64,000 nt of DNA. Origin: Anaerolineae bacterium (GTDB lineage Bacteria > Chloroflexota > Anaerolineae > Aggregatilineales > Phototrophicaceae). The notes beneath the pieces are model-generated. The model was given only the letters and a program-made list of their open reading frames with translations, was not told the origin of the DNA and did not search any database. Both the position numbers and the translations under genes were made by a program. This document shows positions 1 through 7,381 of this stretch, piece after piece (position 1 is the first letter of the stretch; each line of letters opens with the position of its first letter). The stretch lies in assembly GCA_020849765.1 (NCBI GenBank), contig JADLAY010000031.1, forward strand, positions 1 through 64,000. The letters are read 5' to 3'.

Positions 1-433
1 AGGTGGCGCGCGCCCCGCCCGCCGCAGGCGCGCCCGTCAGGGCGCGACCAGGGCATCGACGGCCCGCCCCTCTGCTTCATCCATCACACTGCACAGACCA
101 TCGGGATGCAGCGTGCGTTTCAAGGGGCGGGACGGCGACGGCGTGGGGGTAGTCGGGCTTGACTGCTGGCAACGACCAAGCAGACAAGCCCGACGGGGGT
201 GTGCCGCGCCGAGCGGGGGTTGCCGTGCGCAAAGACGCCGAAATTGCCCGTCTGACGGGCAATTCGAGGCGCTTTGTGACGGTGACCCTCCGAGAAGCGG
301 CACGTGAGTGGTGGGCGGTTGGGTAGCGGATGTGCTCGCGCAAACTAGGGTTGTGGTAACCGTAGGGCGAACTGTAGTTTCTGGCTGTCAAGGTGCGCGC
401 TGTTTATGCCCTTTCGAGCACGATTGTTGCGCA
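1..433. other. No recognisable gene; left edge of window
   Basis: GC-rich stretch downstream of the leftward replication gene. Open frames on both strands have no family-like sequence and look like chance frames. The only structured feature is the palindrome at 242-264. The window edge prevents judging whether more of the replication module lies to the left. Confidence 0.6.
242..264. repeat. Perfect 11-bp-arm palindrome
   Basis: AATTGCCCGTC and its reverse complement flank a single T. It lies about 170 bp beyond the stop codon of the leftward replication gene. There is no T-run on either side, so it is not a convincing intrinsic terminator. A replication or recombination site is possible but unproven. 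Confidence 0.5.
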
Positions 434-1183
434 TCACGGTGGTGACTTGTCCAGCTCGGCGCGGGCGATAGCAGTGAACCAGGCACCCTTGTTGCGCACC
501 TTGCCATCCTGTTTCATCTCCGACAGTAGCTCGAACAAACGGTGTTCCGGCAGCGCATCGGCAATGCGAGCGAAGCTGCCTTTGCTGTGCGTGTCGCCGG
601 TCTGCTTCTCGATTTCTCTGACAAGATAATCCACATGCTCTTTCGGTTTTTGCCATTTTTTCCGTCGGTTGCCATCAACGTTGTTATGAATCTTTGTAAG
701 ACTGTTTCTTGTTGGTGGTAAGGTTTTTTGACCAGGGGGTGGTAAACTTTCTTTGCCACCCCGTGGTAAAGTTTCTTGACCTCCCCCCTCCTCCTGTGGT
801 TCTTGTCTGGTGGGCGGCGTCGCTTCGGCCATCCGTAAGCTGAAGGCGGTTGGCAGGTCCCCGCGCTTTTCGTCGCTGCGGCGGGCGCGCAGGATAATTC
901 CTTGCTCTTCCAGCGAGCGCAGGGCATTCAAGAGCGTCGGCTTGCTCAGGCCGACGCCGCTGTCGAGGACTGACCCGTTCTGGCGTTGAATGCCATGCAG
1001 CATCTGGTTGAGGGAAATGCTGTCCTGAGCCTTCTTGAAGCCGAACGTCCGCCGGATGATGTAGAGCAGGACCTTGAGTTCTCCCCCACTCAACCGTGTC
1101 AGCAGTTCATCAAACAACTGGTCGGGCACCGGCGTCGTGTTCGGTGCAGTGAAGCCCTGGAAGCTGAGATTGTTGGCTGACAT
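434..1183 (-). CDS. RepO-like replication initiator (winged-helix, phage/plasmid type)
   Basis: 249 residues. The N-terminal half (about 20-130) reads like the replication protein O / replisome organiser N-terminal domain: 'SGGELKVLLYIIRRTFGFKK' followed by a helical segment ending 'LRSLEEQGIILRARR', a winged-helix wing. Proteins of this kind bind origin iterons and recruit the replicative helicase. The middle (about 130-165) is an octapeptide repeat of the form G-x-x-T/S-L-P-x-x, encoded by 24-bp DNA repeats, as lambda gene O carries its origin iterons within the gene. The C-terminal part (GAWFTAIARAEL) resembles the C-terminus of replisome-organiser proteins. Upstream on the same strand are a partition ATPase and two RHH-type proteins, consistent with a plasmid or secondary-replicon maintenance module. 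ATG start at 1183. Family call is by pattern only. Confidence 0.75.
   Translation of the reverse strand: MSANNLSFQGFTAPNTTPVPDQLFDELLTRLSGGELKVLLYIIRRTFGFKKAQDSISLNQMLHGIQRQNGSVLDSGVGLSKPTLLNALRSLEEQGIILRARRSDEKRGDLPTAFSLRMAEATPPTRQEPQEEGGGQETLPRGGKESLPPPGQKTLPPTRNSLTKIHNNVDGNRRKKWQKPKEHVDYLVREIEKQTGDTHSKGSFARIADALPEHRLFELLSEMKQDGKVRNKGAWFTAIARAELDKSPP
694..779. repeat. 24-bp iterons inside the rep gene (candidate origin)
   Basis: TGGTAA begins at 716, 740 and 764, exactly 24 bp apart, each followed by a T-rich half (GTTTTTTGA, CTTTCTTTG, GTTTCTTGA). A degenerate fourth copy starts near 694. They fall within the codons of the octapeptide repeat of the replication protein. Iterons inside an initiator gene are known from lambda O. 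Because 24 bp is also 8 codons, selection on protein repeats alone is an alternative. Confidence 0.55.
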
Positions 1184-1267
1184 GAATTATCTGGGCTGAT
1201 TGTTGTTGCGACCCGCCTCGACGGGTTAGACCCACGATAGAATCTCTGCTGTCATCTTGTCAAACGA

Positions 1268-1347
1268 ACTTACGGACTCCCGAACTGCGTCACTTCGGAG
1301 CTTCGGGACTTTCGGACTCCGGGACTTCCGAACTTCGGAAGTCCGGA
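1268..1347. repeat. Tandem array of unspaced 8-bp repeats (array 1)
   Basis: Ten consecutive octamers of the form ACTTCSGR can be read without gaps from 1268 (ACTTACGG, ACTCCCGA, ACTGCGTC, ACTTCGGA, GCTTCGGG and so on). The array runs through the stop codon of the RHH-like gene at 1290 into untranslated DNA, so it is not explained by coding constraint. Unspaced short repeats beside a ParA/RHH pair resemble the heptad arrays bound by the RHH protein Omega of pSM19035. A centromere role is inferred. Confidence 0.7.
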
Positions 1348-1802
1348 AGTTTGGTTTGCAGCGTCTCGAAGACGGCTTGCAGTAAATCCGCTTCGTTGTG
1401 GATGTGTTCACCCGTGACGCGCAGGTCAAGCTGGCGAGCGACTTCCAGAAGGACACGGATGAACGAGTTCTTGGTGATGCGCTGGTGTTCGGGGTTGTCG
1501 CGTTCCATTTCTGGCATCGACTGGCGCAGGTCTTCTTCGAGGTCATCCAGGTAGCGCTTCTGTTCGCCCGTGATGCGGATGTCCAGCCTGCGCAACTGAT
1601 CATACTTCCGCAGTTCGTAACTACGGAAGTTCGTAACTTCGGGACTTCCGAACTGCGTAACTTCCGAACTTCGGGACTTCGGTGTGGGGCGGGTTTGTGG
1701 TTGAGGAGCAACCACAGGCGCAGGTGCTTGCACCGGCTGAGGCGGCGGGGGAGTAGGGGAGAGTGAAAAGAAGGGACTGTCAGCCAGTCCGGATTTCTTC
1801 AT
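1290..1802 (-). CDS. RHH-like protein flanked by repeat-encoded tails
   Basis: 170 residues. An N-terminal Pro-rich stretch is followed by a segment encoded by the second 8-bp array ('[15 protein letters not shown]'). The folded core at about 65-150 has a beta strand plus two helices, [17 protein letters not shown] and [17 protein letters not shown], as expected of ribbon-helix-helix DNA-binding proteins. The C-terminus ends in array 1 ([16 protein letters not shown]). The start codon overlaps the stop of parA by the ATGA arrangement, so the two are translationally coupled. Likely role: accessory partition or copy-control protein; not recognised as a named family. In another frame the arrays encode nearly the same SSEVPK-type peptides, because an 8-bp unit gives an 8-codon period in every frame. 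Confidence 0.65.
   Translation of the reverse strand: MKKSGLADSPFFSLSPTPPPPQPVQAPAPVVAPQPQTRPTPKSRSSEVTQFGSPEVTNFRSYELRKYDQLRRLDIRITGEQKRYLDDLEEDLRQSMPEMERDNPEHQRITKNSFIRVLLEVARQLDLRVTGEHIHNEADLLQAVFETLQTKLPDFRSSEVPESESPEAPK
1604..1683. repeat. Tandem array of unspaced 8-bp repeats (array 2)
   Basis: Ten gap-free octamers from 1604: ACTTCCGC, AGTTCGTA, ACTACGGA, AGTTCGTA, ACTTCGGG, ACTTCCGA, ACTGCGTA, ACTTCCGA, ACTTCGGG, ACTTCGGT. Same unit and strand as array 1, which begins 336 bp (exactly 42 units) to the left. The array lies within the coding region of the RHH-like gene. Confidence 0.7.
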
Positions 1803-2560
1803 CGTGACAGGATTTCTTTGACTAATGAGCGATAGGCGCGCGCGCCGGTGCTGGCCGGGGCGTATTCAAAGATGTGGCTGTGATTGGAGTGCGCCTCTTC
1901 CAGGCTGACGTTCTTCGGGATAGCCGTTGCGAACACCTTGTCCGGGAAGTAGCGCTGCAATTGGTCGATGACATCGCGCGACACATTGGTCTTCTCGACG
2001 AACGTGCACACCAGACCTAGGATGTCGAGACCGGGATTGAGCTGGCGCTGCCTGACCATGGTGATCGTCTCCTGCAGCTGCACCAACCCGGACAGAGCGA
2101 AGAATGCCGTCGAGACCGGCACGATGATCCGGTCGCTGGCGACGAACGAGTTGACCGTCAGCAGCCCCAGCGCCGGGGGATTGTCGATCAGGATGAAGTC
2201 GTACTTCTCACGCACACCCTGCATCGCATTCTTGAGCCGTTCACTGCGATTGTCGAAGGCTTGCGCCAGTTCCAGATCCGCACCGGACAGGCGGATGTGC
2301 GAAGGGACGAAGTGCAGGTTGGGGAAGCGCGTCTCCTGGATGACGCTCGACAGGGGAGCGAAGTTGATGATGACGTTGAAGATTGATTGCTCCAGGGGCG
2401 TCTCGACCGAGGGATGGATGAATACCTGGGTCGTGTTCGCCTGCGGGTCAGCGTCGATGAGCAGCACCTTGTAGCCTTCAAGTGTCAGGCCTGCGGCGAC
2501 GTTGATGGCAGTTGTCGTTTTCGCGACTCCGCCCTTTTGGTTGGCAATCGAGATGACCAT
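1799..2560 (-). CDS. ParA-family partition ATPase
   Basis: 253 residues beginning [20 protein letters not shown], the deviant Walker A motif of ParA/Soj ATPases (KGGVAKTT, signature Lys before the GK-equivalent). Walker A' follows at about residue 36 ([12 protein letters not shown]) and Walker B at about 122 ([14 protein letters not shown]). No N-terminal HTH, so it is the short Soj/ParA-Ib type, which pairs with small RHH centromere-binding proteins. It separates replicon copies by ATP-dependent binding to nucleoid DNA. Upstream RHH gene ends 5 bp before this start; downstream RHH-like gene overlaps its stop. Confidence 0.93.
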   Translation of the reverse strand: MVISIANQKGGVAKTTTAINVAAGLTLEGYKVLLIDADPQANTTQVFIHPSVETPLEQSIFNVIINFAPLSSVIQETRFPNLHFVPSHIRLSGADLELAQAFDNRSERLKNAMQGVREKYDFILIDNPPALGLLTVNSFVASDRIIVPVSTAFFALSGLVQLQETITMVRQRQLNPGLDILGLVCTFVEKTNVSRDVIDQLQRYFPDKVFATAIPKNVSLEEAHSNHSHIFEYAPASTGARAYRSLVKEILSR

Positions 2561-2564
2561 AGGT

Positions 2565-2765
2565 TCACTGGTTACTTCTGATGTATTGCGACAGCACCAG
2601 GCGCACGAGCGCGGCGAGCGAGATGCTGCGTGACTGCGCCATCCGCTTGAGGTCGTTGCGCAGGTCTTTGGGCATCCAGACCTTGAGCGCGACCTCGGCG
2701 GTCTTGTGGGTGTTGTGGGGCAAGTCTGGGGTCAGAGTGGGGTCGATTTGCATGTCTGTGTCCAT
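2565..2765 (-). CDS. Small ribbon-helix-helix protein (centromere-binding candidate)
   Basis: 66 residues. A flexible N-terminus (about 1-22) precedes [42 protein letters not shown]: one beta strand and two helices with the CopG/ParG/Omega RHH pattern. Located immediately upstream of parA in the same direction, the standard position for an RHH partner in type Ib partition loci. Likely binds the 8-bp arrays downstream and autoregulates the operon; both statements are inference. ATG at 2765 lies at the edge of IS3-derived sequence, so the native promoter may have been altered. Confidence 0.8.
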   Translation of the reverse strand: MDTDMQIDPTLTPDLPHNTHKTAEVALKVWMPKDLRNDLKRMAQSRSISLAALVRLVLSQYIRSNQ

Positions 2766-2789
2766 TTAGACACACCGAGAGGGGAGTTG

Positions 2790-3498
2790 TCAATGCGCAT
2801 AGACCGGGAAGTACTCTGCCAAACTCTGAGGGATAGACAACTGATGTCCTTCGTGCGAGTAGGGGAGTACGACGAATCTTGGTAGGTATCGCAACTACGG
2901 AGCATCCGACCACTCGGCGGCGAGAAGCTCTGCTTGCTCTAGCACGAGGTTGGCAGCATGGGAAAACGTGCTCGGCGCATTCGGTCTTGAGCGTGCCAAT
3001 ACAGCTTTCCATCAACGCGTTGTCGTAGAGGTCAGCGGTGTGGCTCATCGAGACGGTGATGTCGAAGCTGGCAAGCAACGCCTGGTAAGTGGCGCTGGCG
3101 TACTGACCGCCGCGGTCGGAGTGATCCAGCAGTTCGCCAAGTGCAGGCTTGCGCTGCAACAGCGCCATGCGCAGTGCGGCTTCGACCAGGCGCGTCTCAG
3201 GATGCGCTTCCATCGCCCAGCCGACGACCTTGCGCGAGAAGACATCGAGTACCAACGCCAGGTACAGCCAGCCCTCCAAGGTATCGATGTAGGTGATGTC
3301 GGCGACCCACTTCTCGTTCGGGCGCTTGGCAGTGAAGTCACGATTGAGGTGGTTGGCTACGACGGGCAGACGGTGATGACTGTCGGTCGTGCGGACCCGG
3401 CGACGACGATGCTTGGCGACCAGATGCTGCTGGGGCATCATATTGTCGGTTCTCTGTTGCCATTTCCTCTGCTCCCTTTCGTTGAGTATAACGGACAT
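2790..3498 (-). pseudogene. Decayed IS3-family transposase (OrfB, rve domain)
   Basis: Contains QQHLVAKHRRRRVRTT, then NEKWVADITYIDT, a D of the DDE triad, LDVFSRKVVGWAM, the second Asp in DHSDRGGQYAS, and the Glu in DNALMESCIGTLKTE. This is diagnostic of IS3/IS150-type transposases. The N-terminal helices and OrfA are missing. After GTLKTECAEHVF the frame is lost: the expected tail survives only in another frame (HQLSIPQSLAEYF, matching the usual RHSALGYLSPAEYE) with stops between. No terminal inverted repeats could be identified. It abuts the RHH/parA operon, suggesting a past insertion next to the replicon-maintenance genes. Confidence 0.85.
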
Positions 3499-3841
3499 CC
3501 GTTTGCTCCACTTTCAGGGGGCAAGCTCATTGCGACCTTGCAACGTGAATTGGAGAAAGCCGTAAAGGATGTGAACGAGCTACGCGGGCCGTCCCACATC
3601 CAGAACGATGCCATTTCAGTCTGATAGCATCGGGTTGCTTCATTTGTGTACTATCTGCTCAACCAGTCAGACCATGTAGCCGACTAGCCGATTCTCAAGC
3701 AATAGAGCCTAACCCGTTTCATTTTGGATTAGCGACCTTAACTCCAGTTGAAACCCTTGATCCATGAGCATTGATTTGAAATTACCAAGTTATTGGGGCC
3801 AAGCGAGAATGGCCTACCCCGACTAATTCTCTTTCTGTAGA
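3499..3841. other. Non-coding stretch with a possible gene-end fragment
   Basis: On the plus strand a frame through 3499-3624 reads LSGGKLIATLQRELEKAVKD then VNELRGPSHIQNDAISV-stop. This has real-protein composition and amphipathic helical character, but no start or identifiable family, and may be the 3' end of a gene cut by the IS3 insertion. From 3625 to 3841 I see nothing recognisable. Confidence 0.35.
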
Positions 3842-4852
3842 TCAATTGTTGCTTGCAGACAGTGACCGGACATAGGCGATAATCGCAAGGATTTGCTCGT
3901 CCGTGAGCGCCGGATTGCCACCTTTGGGGGGCATATCAATGCCGGTGGTGTTCATCGGGTCCCAGAGTGGGCGACCGGTCTGGACAAATGCAAGGAGTTC
4001 CTCATCGCTCAGAGAGTGGACAAATTCACTCTCGACCAGATCCTTGCCCAGGTTAGGCAGGCCGCGCGCATCCGGGCCGTGGCAGGCGGCGCACTGCATG
4101 AAGAGTTGCTCGCCCTCTGAAACCAGCGCCGGATCATAACTCGTGCCCGTTTCGCTCGTGCTGGTTTGAGCTGCCGCCGCGACAGCCTGTGGCTCACCGG
4201 CGGATTCCGCCACACCGCCTGTATTCGACGAGGCGAGTGCGCGAATATAAGCGATGAGCGCCATGATATCCTCATCCGTGAGCGCCGGATTGCCACCTCT
4301 TGCCGGCATATCAATGCCGGTGGTGTTCATCGGGTCCCAGAGCGGGCGACCGGTCTGGACAAATGCAAGGAGTTCCTCATCGCTCAGAGAGAGGACAAAT
4401 TCACTCTCGACCAGATCCTTGCCCAGGTTAGGCAGCCCACGCGCATCCGGGCCGTGGCAAGCAGCGCAGAGCAAGAACAGCGTTTCGCCCTGTGCTACCA
4501 ATGCCGGGTCGTAGTCGGGGTCAGATCCGCCTGCATTAGCCGCCGCCACAACTGCGGCGCTTTCCGGCGTGCTCGTCGTCGTGGGCACAGCCGTAGGGGT
4601 GGCGGAAGGTGCGAGAGTGGTCGTAGGTGGCAGCGTAGGCAGTGGCGTGAACGTCGGCGGCAGCGCTGTCGGCGTTTGCGTTGGTTCGGCCAGCGCGACT
4701 TCGACAGCCTGCCCGCCATCCGGTTGCGGTGCGGCCATAGTTGAATTCGAATAGATCAATCCACCGATGATGATGAAGTTCACAATGAAGATCAACGCGA
4801 CGAGCGTAACGTTGAGGGGCGTTTCATTCTGTGTTTGATGATGCTGCGACAT
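3842..4852 (-). CDS. Membrane-anchored di-haem cytochrome c with duplicated domains
   Basis: 336 residues from the ATG at 4852 (MSQHHQTQNE), chosen over upstream frame because the membrane anchor follows at residues 14-34. A Thr/Pro-rich linker (about 50-98) leads to two cytochrome c domains with CAACH haem sites at about 129-133 and 254-258, and Met ligands in GIDMP at about 182 and 307. The repeats are 125 residues apart. The stretch from CAACH through ALTDE is almost identical between them, also at DNA level. It closes the nos operon, so a role as electron donor to periplasmic nitrous oxide reductase is likely; c-type cytochromes are typical of clade II nos clusters. Anchored outside the cytoplasmic membrane. 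Confidence 0.92.
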   Translation of the reverse strand: MSQHHQTQNETPLNVTLVALIFIVNFIIIGGLIYSNSTMAAPQPDGGQAVEVALAEPTQTPTALPPTFTPLPTLPPTTTLAPSATPTAVPTTTSTPESAAVVAAANAGGSDPDYDPALVAQGETLFLLCAACHGPDARGLPNLGKDLVESEFVLSLSDEELLAFVQTGRPLWDPMNTTGIDMPARGGNPALTDEDIMALIAYIRALASSNTGGVAESAGEPQAVAAAAQTSTSETGTSYDPALVSEGEQLFMQCAACHGPDARGLPNLGKDLVESEFVHSLSDEELLAFVQTGRPLWDPMNTTGIDMPPKGGNPALTDEQILAIIAYVRSLSASNN

Positions 4853-4905
4853 ATCATTTTTCCATGCTTCGATTACGTACAATTTGCAGAGCGAATGGTA
4901 TTCAC

Positions 4906-5643
4906 CTATGGCATGACCACCTGCTGGTCGAATACCCGCTCGAACTGGCGGCCATCTGCGAGTGTGACCTTGACGGCCAGCTGCCAATCACCGGCCATCG
5001 TCCAGCGCAGCGGCACGGCGTATTGGCCGTCTTCGACATGCGCGCCGGTGCCGGAGACGGGCATCATGCCTTCGTGCGCCATATCGCCGGTCACTTCGAC
5101 CACGGCATCGGAGATAGGGCTGCCGTCAGCGCTGGTCAGCGTGATGGTGATGGTGCCGTCCCCCGCAACAGCCGGGTCATGCGCTGACTGGTAGGCGATG
5201 TTGACGGTCGTATCGTCGGATCTGCCACCGCGGTTGATGACGCTCTCGCTGGAGACGGCTTCCACGAAGAAGTCGAACGTTTGAGTGATCTCGCCGCCGC
5301 CCGGCAATTGAGCCGTCACGGTCACGATCCAACCGCCGCCCATCGTCCATTCAAACGGCACACGATATTCACCGTTTGTGCTTTCACTTACCTCACGGTC
5401 AACTGGCGTCATGCCTTCATGATCCATATCACCATGAACCTGAAGTCTCGCGCCGTCAATTGGGGAGCCATCGGCATCTTTGAGCGTTACCAGTAACGCC
5501 GCCTCGCCCACTGCCAGGGATTCGGGTTCAGCCCGCACGGACATATCGACATCAATCGGCGTAGGGGGAGCAGCCTGCTGCCCGCAGGCGGCCAGTATCA
5601 ACGATAGCAGCAACAGGCTCAACGACGTTCTCATGAAGGTCAT
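4906..5643 (-). CDS. Lipoprotein with two YtkA/FixH-like domains
   Basis: 245 residues. Lipoprotein signal with lipobox ILAAC (Cys20). Two immunoglobulin-like domains follow (about 30-130 and 145-245), each with the YtkA/FixH pattern: 'SLAVGEAALLVTLKDADGSPIDGA', then G-D-M-D/A-H-E-G-M-T/M-P-V, then a W-T-M-x-G-x-W strand. The Met/His-rich GDMxHEGM motif is a plausible copper ligand set. Overlaps nosY by the ATGA arrangement. No NosL copper chaperone is present in the cluster, so this lipoprotein may deliver copper to NosZ; that is inference. Spacing to the downstream cytochrome c gene is about 50 bp. Confidence 0.82.
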   Translation of the reverse strand: MTFMRTSLSLLLLSLILAACGQQAAPPTPIDVDMSVRAEPESLAVGEAALLVTLKDADGSPIDGARLQVHGDMDHEGMTPVDREVSESTNGEYRVPFEWTMGGGWIVTVTAQLPGGGEITQTFDFFVEAVSSESVINRGGRSDDTTVNIAYQSAHDPAVAGDGTITITLTSADGSPISDAVVEVTGDMAHEGMMPVSGTGAHVEDGQYAVPLRWTMAGDWQLAVKVTLADGRQFERVFDQQVVMP

Positions 5644-6494
5644 CGCGTGCTTCCTTTGAGGACGAACTTCTCCTGACGCGAGAACAACGCCATTGCGCCC
5701 AGGAGGGGCACGACGATCCAGATGAGCAGCCCGACCAGCAGGAGCGGCAGCAGCAGCCCGCCAAACTGGTCAGTTGCATACAGCCCTGCGGGGCCGAGTA
5801 CCTCCAGGTTCGCCTGAATCGTCAGGATGGAGGCCAGTTTGAACATTTGCAGCGGGTTCAGCACGGCGATGAAGAACACCGTCTCAATCGGCATACGCAT
5901 AGCCACGGTGGTGCCCATAATGCCCAGATCGCCAATAAAGACAAGGAAAAGCCAGAGGAAGAGCGCGCCGCCCAGCGCCGCCGTCGTCTTTTGTGCGACC
6001 GCGGACACGAGAAAGCCCAGGCTGAGCATCGCCAGCGCGAGCAAGTAGGCGAGCAGGACGGTCAACAGGTAGCTGCCTGCATCCTGGATGCTGCCTTGCA
6101 GCGCCAGTGCTACCCCTGCCACACCAAAGCCGAGCGTCAAAGTTGCCAGCAATGCCCCCGCCATGCCCAGGTATTTTCCGAGCAGCACTTCCAACCGATT
6201 GACGGGCTGCGCCAGCAGATAGGCCAGCGCGCCGGTTTCGCGGTCGCTCGCCAGGTTCGTCGAACCGAGCGTCAGGCCGATCAGCGGAACGAACAGCAGC
6301 ACCAGATTGATCAGGCTGGCCGCCGTGCGGCTGTAACTCATCATGCGCAGTTGGGTTCCACCGGGCTGTATCAACGCAGAGAGCGCCAGCGCCAACCCCG
6401 CGAAGGCAATCGTGAAGACGATGAACCAGCGATTGCGTAGTGCGTCACGGAGTTCTTTTTCCGCAATCGTTCGGATATTGGCGAACTCAATCAT
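5640..6494 (-). CDS. NosY, ABC transporter permease for NosZ maturation
   Basis: 284 residues with about six transmembrane segments. Contains EKELRDALRNRWF near the N-terminus and the cytoplasmic loop DRETGALAYLLAQPVNR, both typical of ABC-2 permeases of the NosY type. NosDFY acts in assembling the CuZ centre of nitrous oxide reductase. The start overlaps the end of nosF by 8 bp and the stop overlaps the next gene by 4 bp, so translation is coupled. Confidence 0.9.
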   Translation of the reverse strand: MIEFANIRTIAEKELRDALRNRWFIVFTIAFAGLALALSALIQPGGTQLRMMSYSRTAASLINLVLLFVPLIGLTLGSTNLASDRETGALAYLLAQPVNRLEVLLGKYLGMAGALLATLTLGFGVAGVALALQGSIQDAGSYLLTVLLAYLLALAMLSLGFLVSAVAQKTTAALGGALFLWLFLVFIGDLGIMGTTVAMRMPIETVFFIAVLNPLQMFKLASILTIQANLEVLGPAGLYATDQFGGLLLPLLLVGLLIWIVVPLLGAMALFSRQEKFVLKGSTR

Positions 6495-7377
6495 GATTTT
6501 CTCCCTGGAGCATCAGTGCACCATCAATCAAGTCGAAGTCTTCGACCGGAATGCTTGCCAGCTCCAGCGACCGCAGCGGCGCGATTTTTCCGCTCTGGCT
6601 GACCTGAACGTAGATGCTGCGACCGTTGGGCATCGAGGTGAATCCATGCGCGTCAAGTACCCTCAACGTGTCGTCTTTGTGCTGCGCTGGCACCCAGATG
6701 CGCAGCCAGCGATGCAAGCCCAGCTTTTCCGCCAGTTCGTGTGGTGGGGATTCCAGAATCAGCCTGCCATCGGCCAGCACCAGAACACGGCTGCCGAGCG
6801 CGATGACTTCATCCAAGCGGTGCGACGAAAAGACAATCGTCTTGCCCGCCCGGTTGAGCGTTTGAACGGTATGGATGAAATCGCGCTGTGCTTTGACGTC
6901 GAGATTGGCGGTCGGCTCATCCAGCACCAGCACCGGGGGATCGGCCAGTAGCGCCACCGCCAGCGCGAGCCGCTGTTTCATGCCGCCGGAAAGCATGTTC
7001 ACGCGCTTGCTAACGTGTTCAGTCAACTGCACCTGCTCCAGCACGTCCTGTACGCGCGAGGGAATGACCTTCTTGAGCCGTGCGTAGAAGTGGAGCGTTT
7101 CGAGAACGGTCATGTCATAGAAGGCAGTCTCTTGAGGCACATAGCCGATGACGGCGCGCGCCGCCTTGCCGTTCTTGCTCACCTGGATTCCGGCGACCGT
7201 TAAGTCACCTTCAAAACCCTGAACACCGAGTAGGCAGCGCAGTGTGGTCGTTTTGCCCGCGCCATTTGCGCCCCACAGCGCAACGGCTTCACCCGCCTCA
7301 ATCAGGAAAGAAACGTCGTCCAGCGCAGTCGTCCTGTCATAACGTTTGGTCAAATGCCTGGCGATAATCATGATCAC
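6487..7377 (-). CDS. NosF, ABC transporter ATPase
   Basis: 296 residues. Walker A GANGAGKTT (about 36-44), signature LSGGMKQR, Walker B VLVLDEPTANLD and the switch His in VFSSHRLDE are all intact, so the ATPase should be active. The C-terminal ~80 residues (LGLHRWLRIWVPA...) form an extra domain seen in NosF proteins. Energises NosY/NosD in CuZ centre assembly. An internal Met at residue 3 is an alternative start. Gap to nosD is 4 bp. Confidence 0.93.
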   Translation of the reverse strand: MIMIIARHLTKRYDRTTALDDVSFLIEAGEAVALWGANGAGKTTTLRCLLGVQGFEGDLTVAGIQVSKNGKAARAVIGYVPQETAFYDMTVLETLHFYARLKKVIPSRVQDVLEQVQLTEHVSKRVNMLSGGMKQRLALAVALLADPPVLVLDEPTANLDVKAQRDFIHTVQTLNRAGKTIVFSSHRLDEVIALGSRVLVLADGRLILESPPHELAEKLGLHRWLRIWVPAQHKDDTLRVLDAHGFTSMPNGRSIYVQVSQSGKIAPLRSLELASIPVEDFDLIDGALMLQGENHD

Positions 7378-7381
7378 CTCT

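Noticed and set aside
1226..1711. A second minus-strand frame with [12 protein letters not shown] peptide repeats
   Set aside because: The repeats arise because the 8-bp DNA unit gives similar octapeptides in every frame. The frame lacks the RHH-like core and overlaps the better-supported gene at 1290-1802.
3893..4514. Direct repeats here as a mobile element or CRISPR-like array
   Set aside because: There are only two long units, in frame, each encoding a cytochrome c domain. This is an internal gene duplication.
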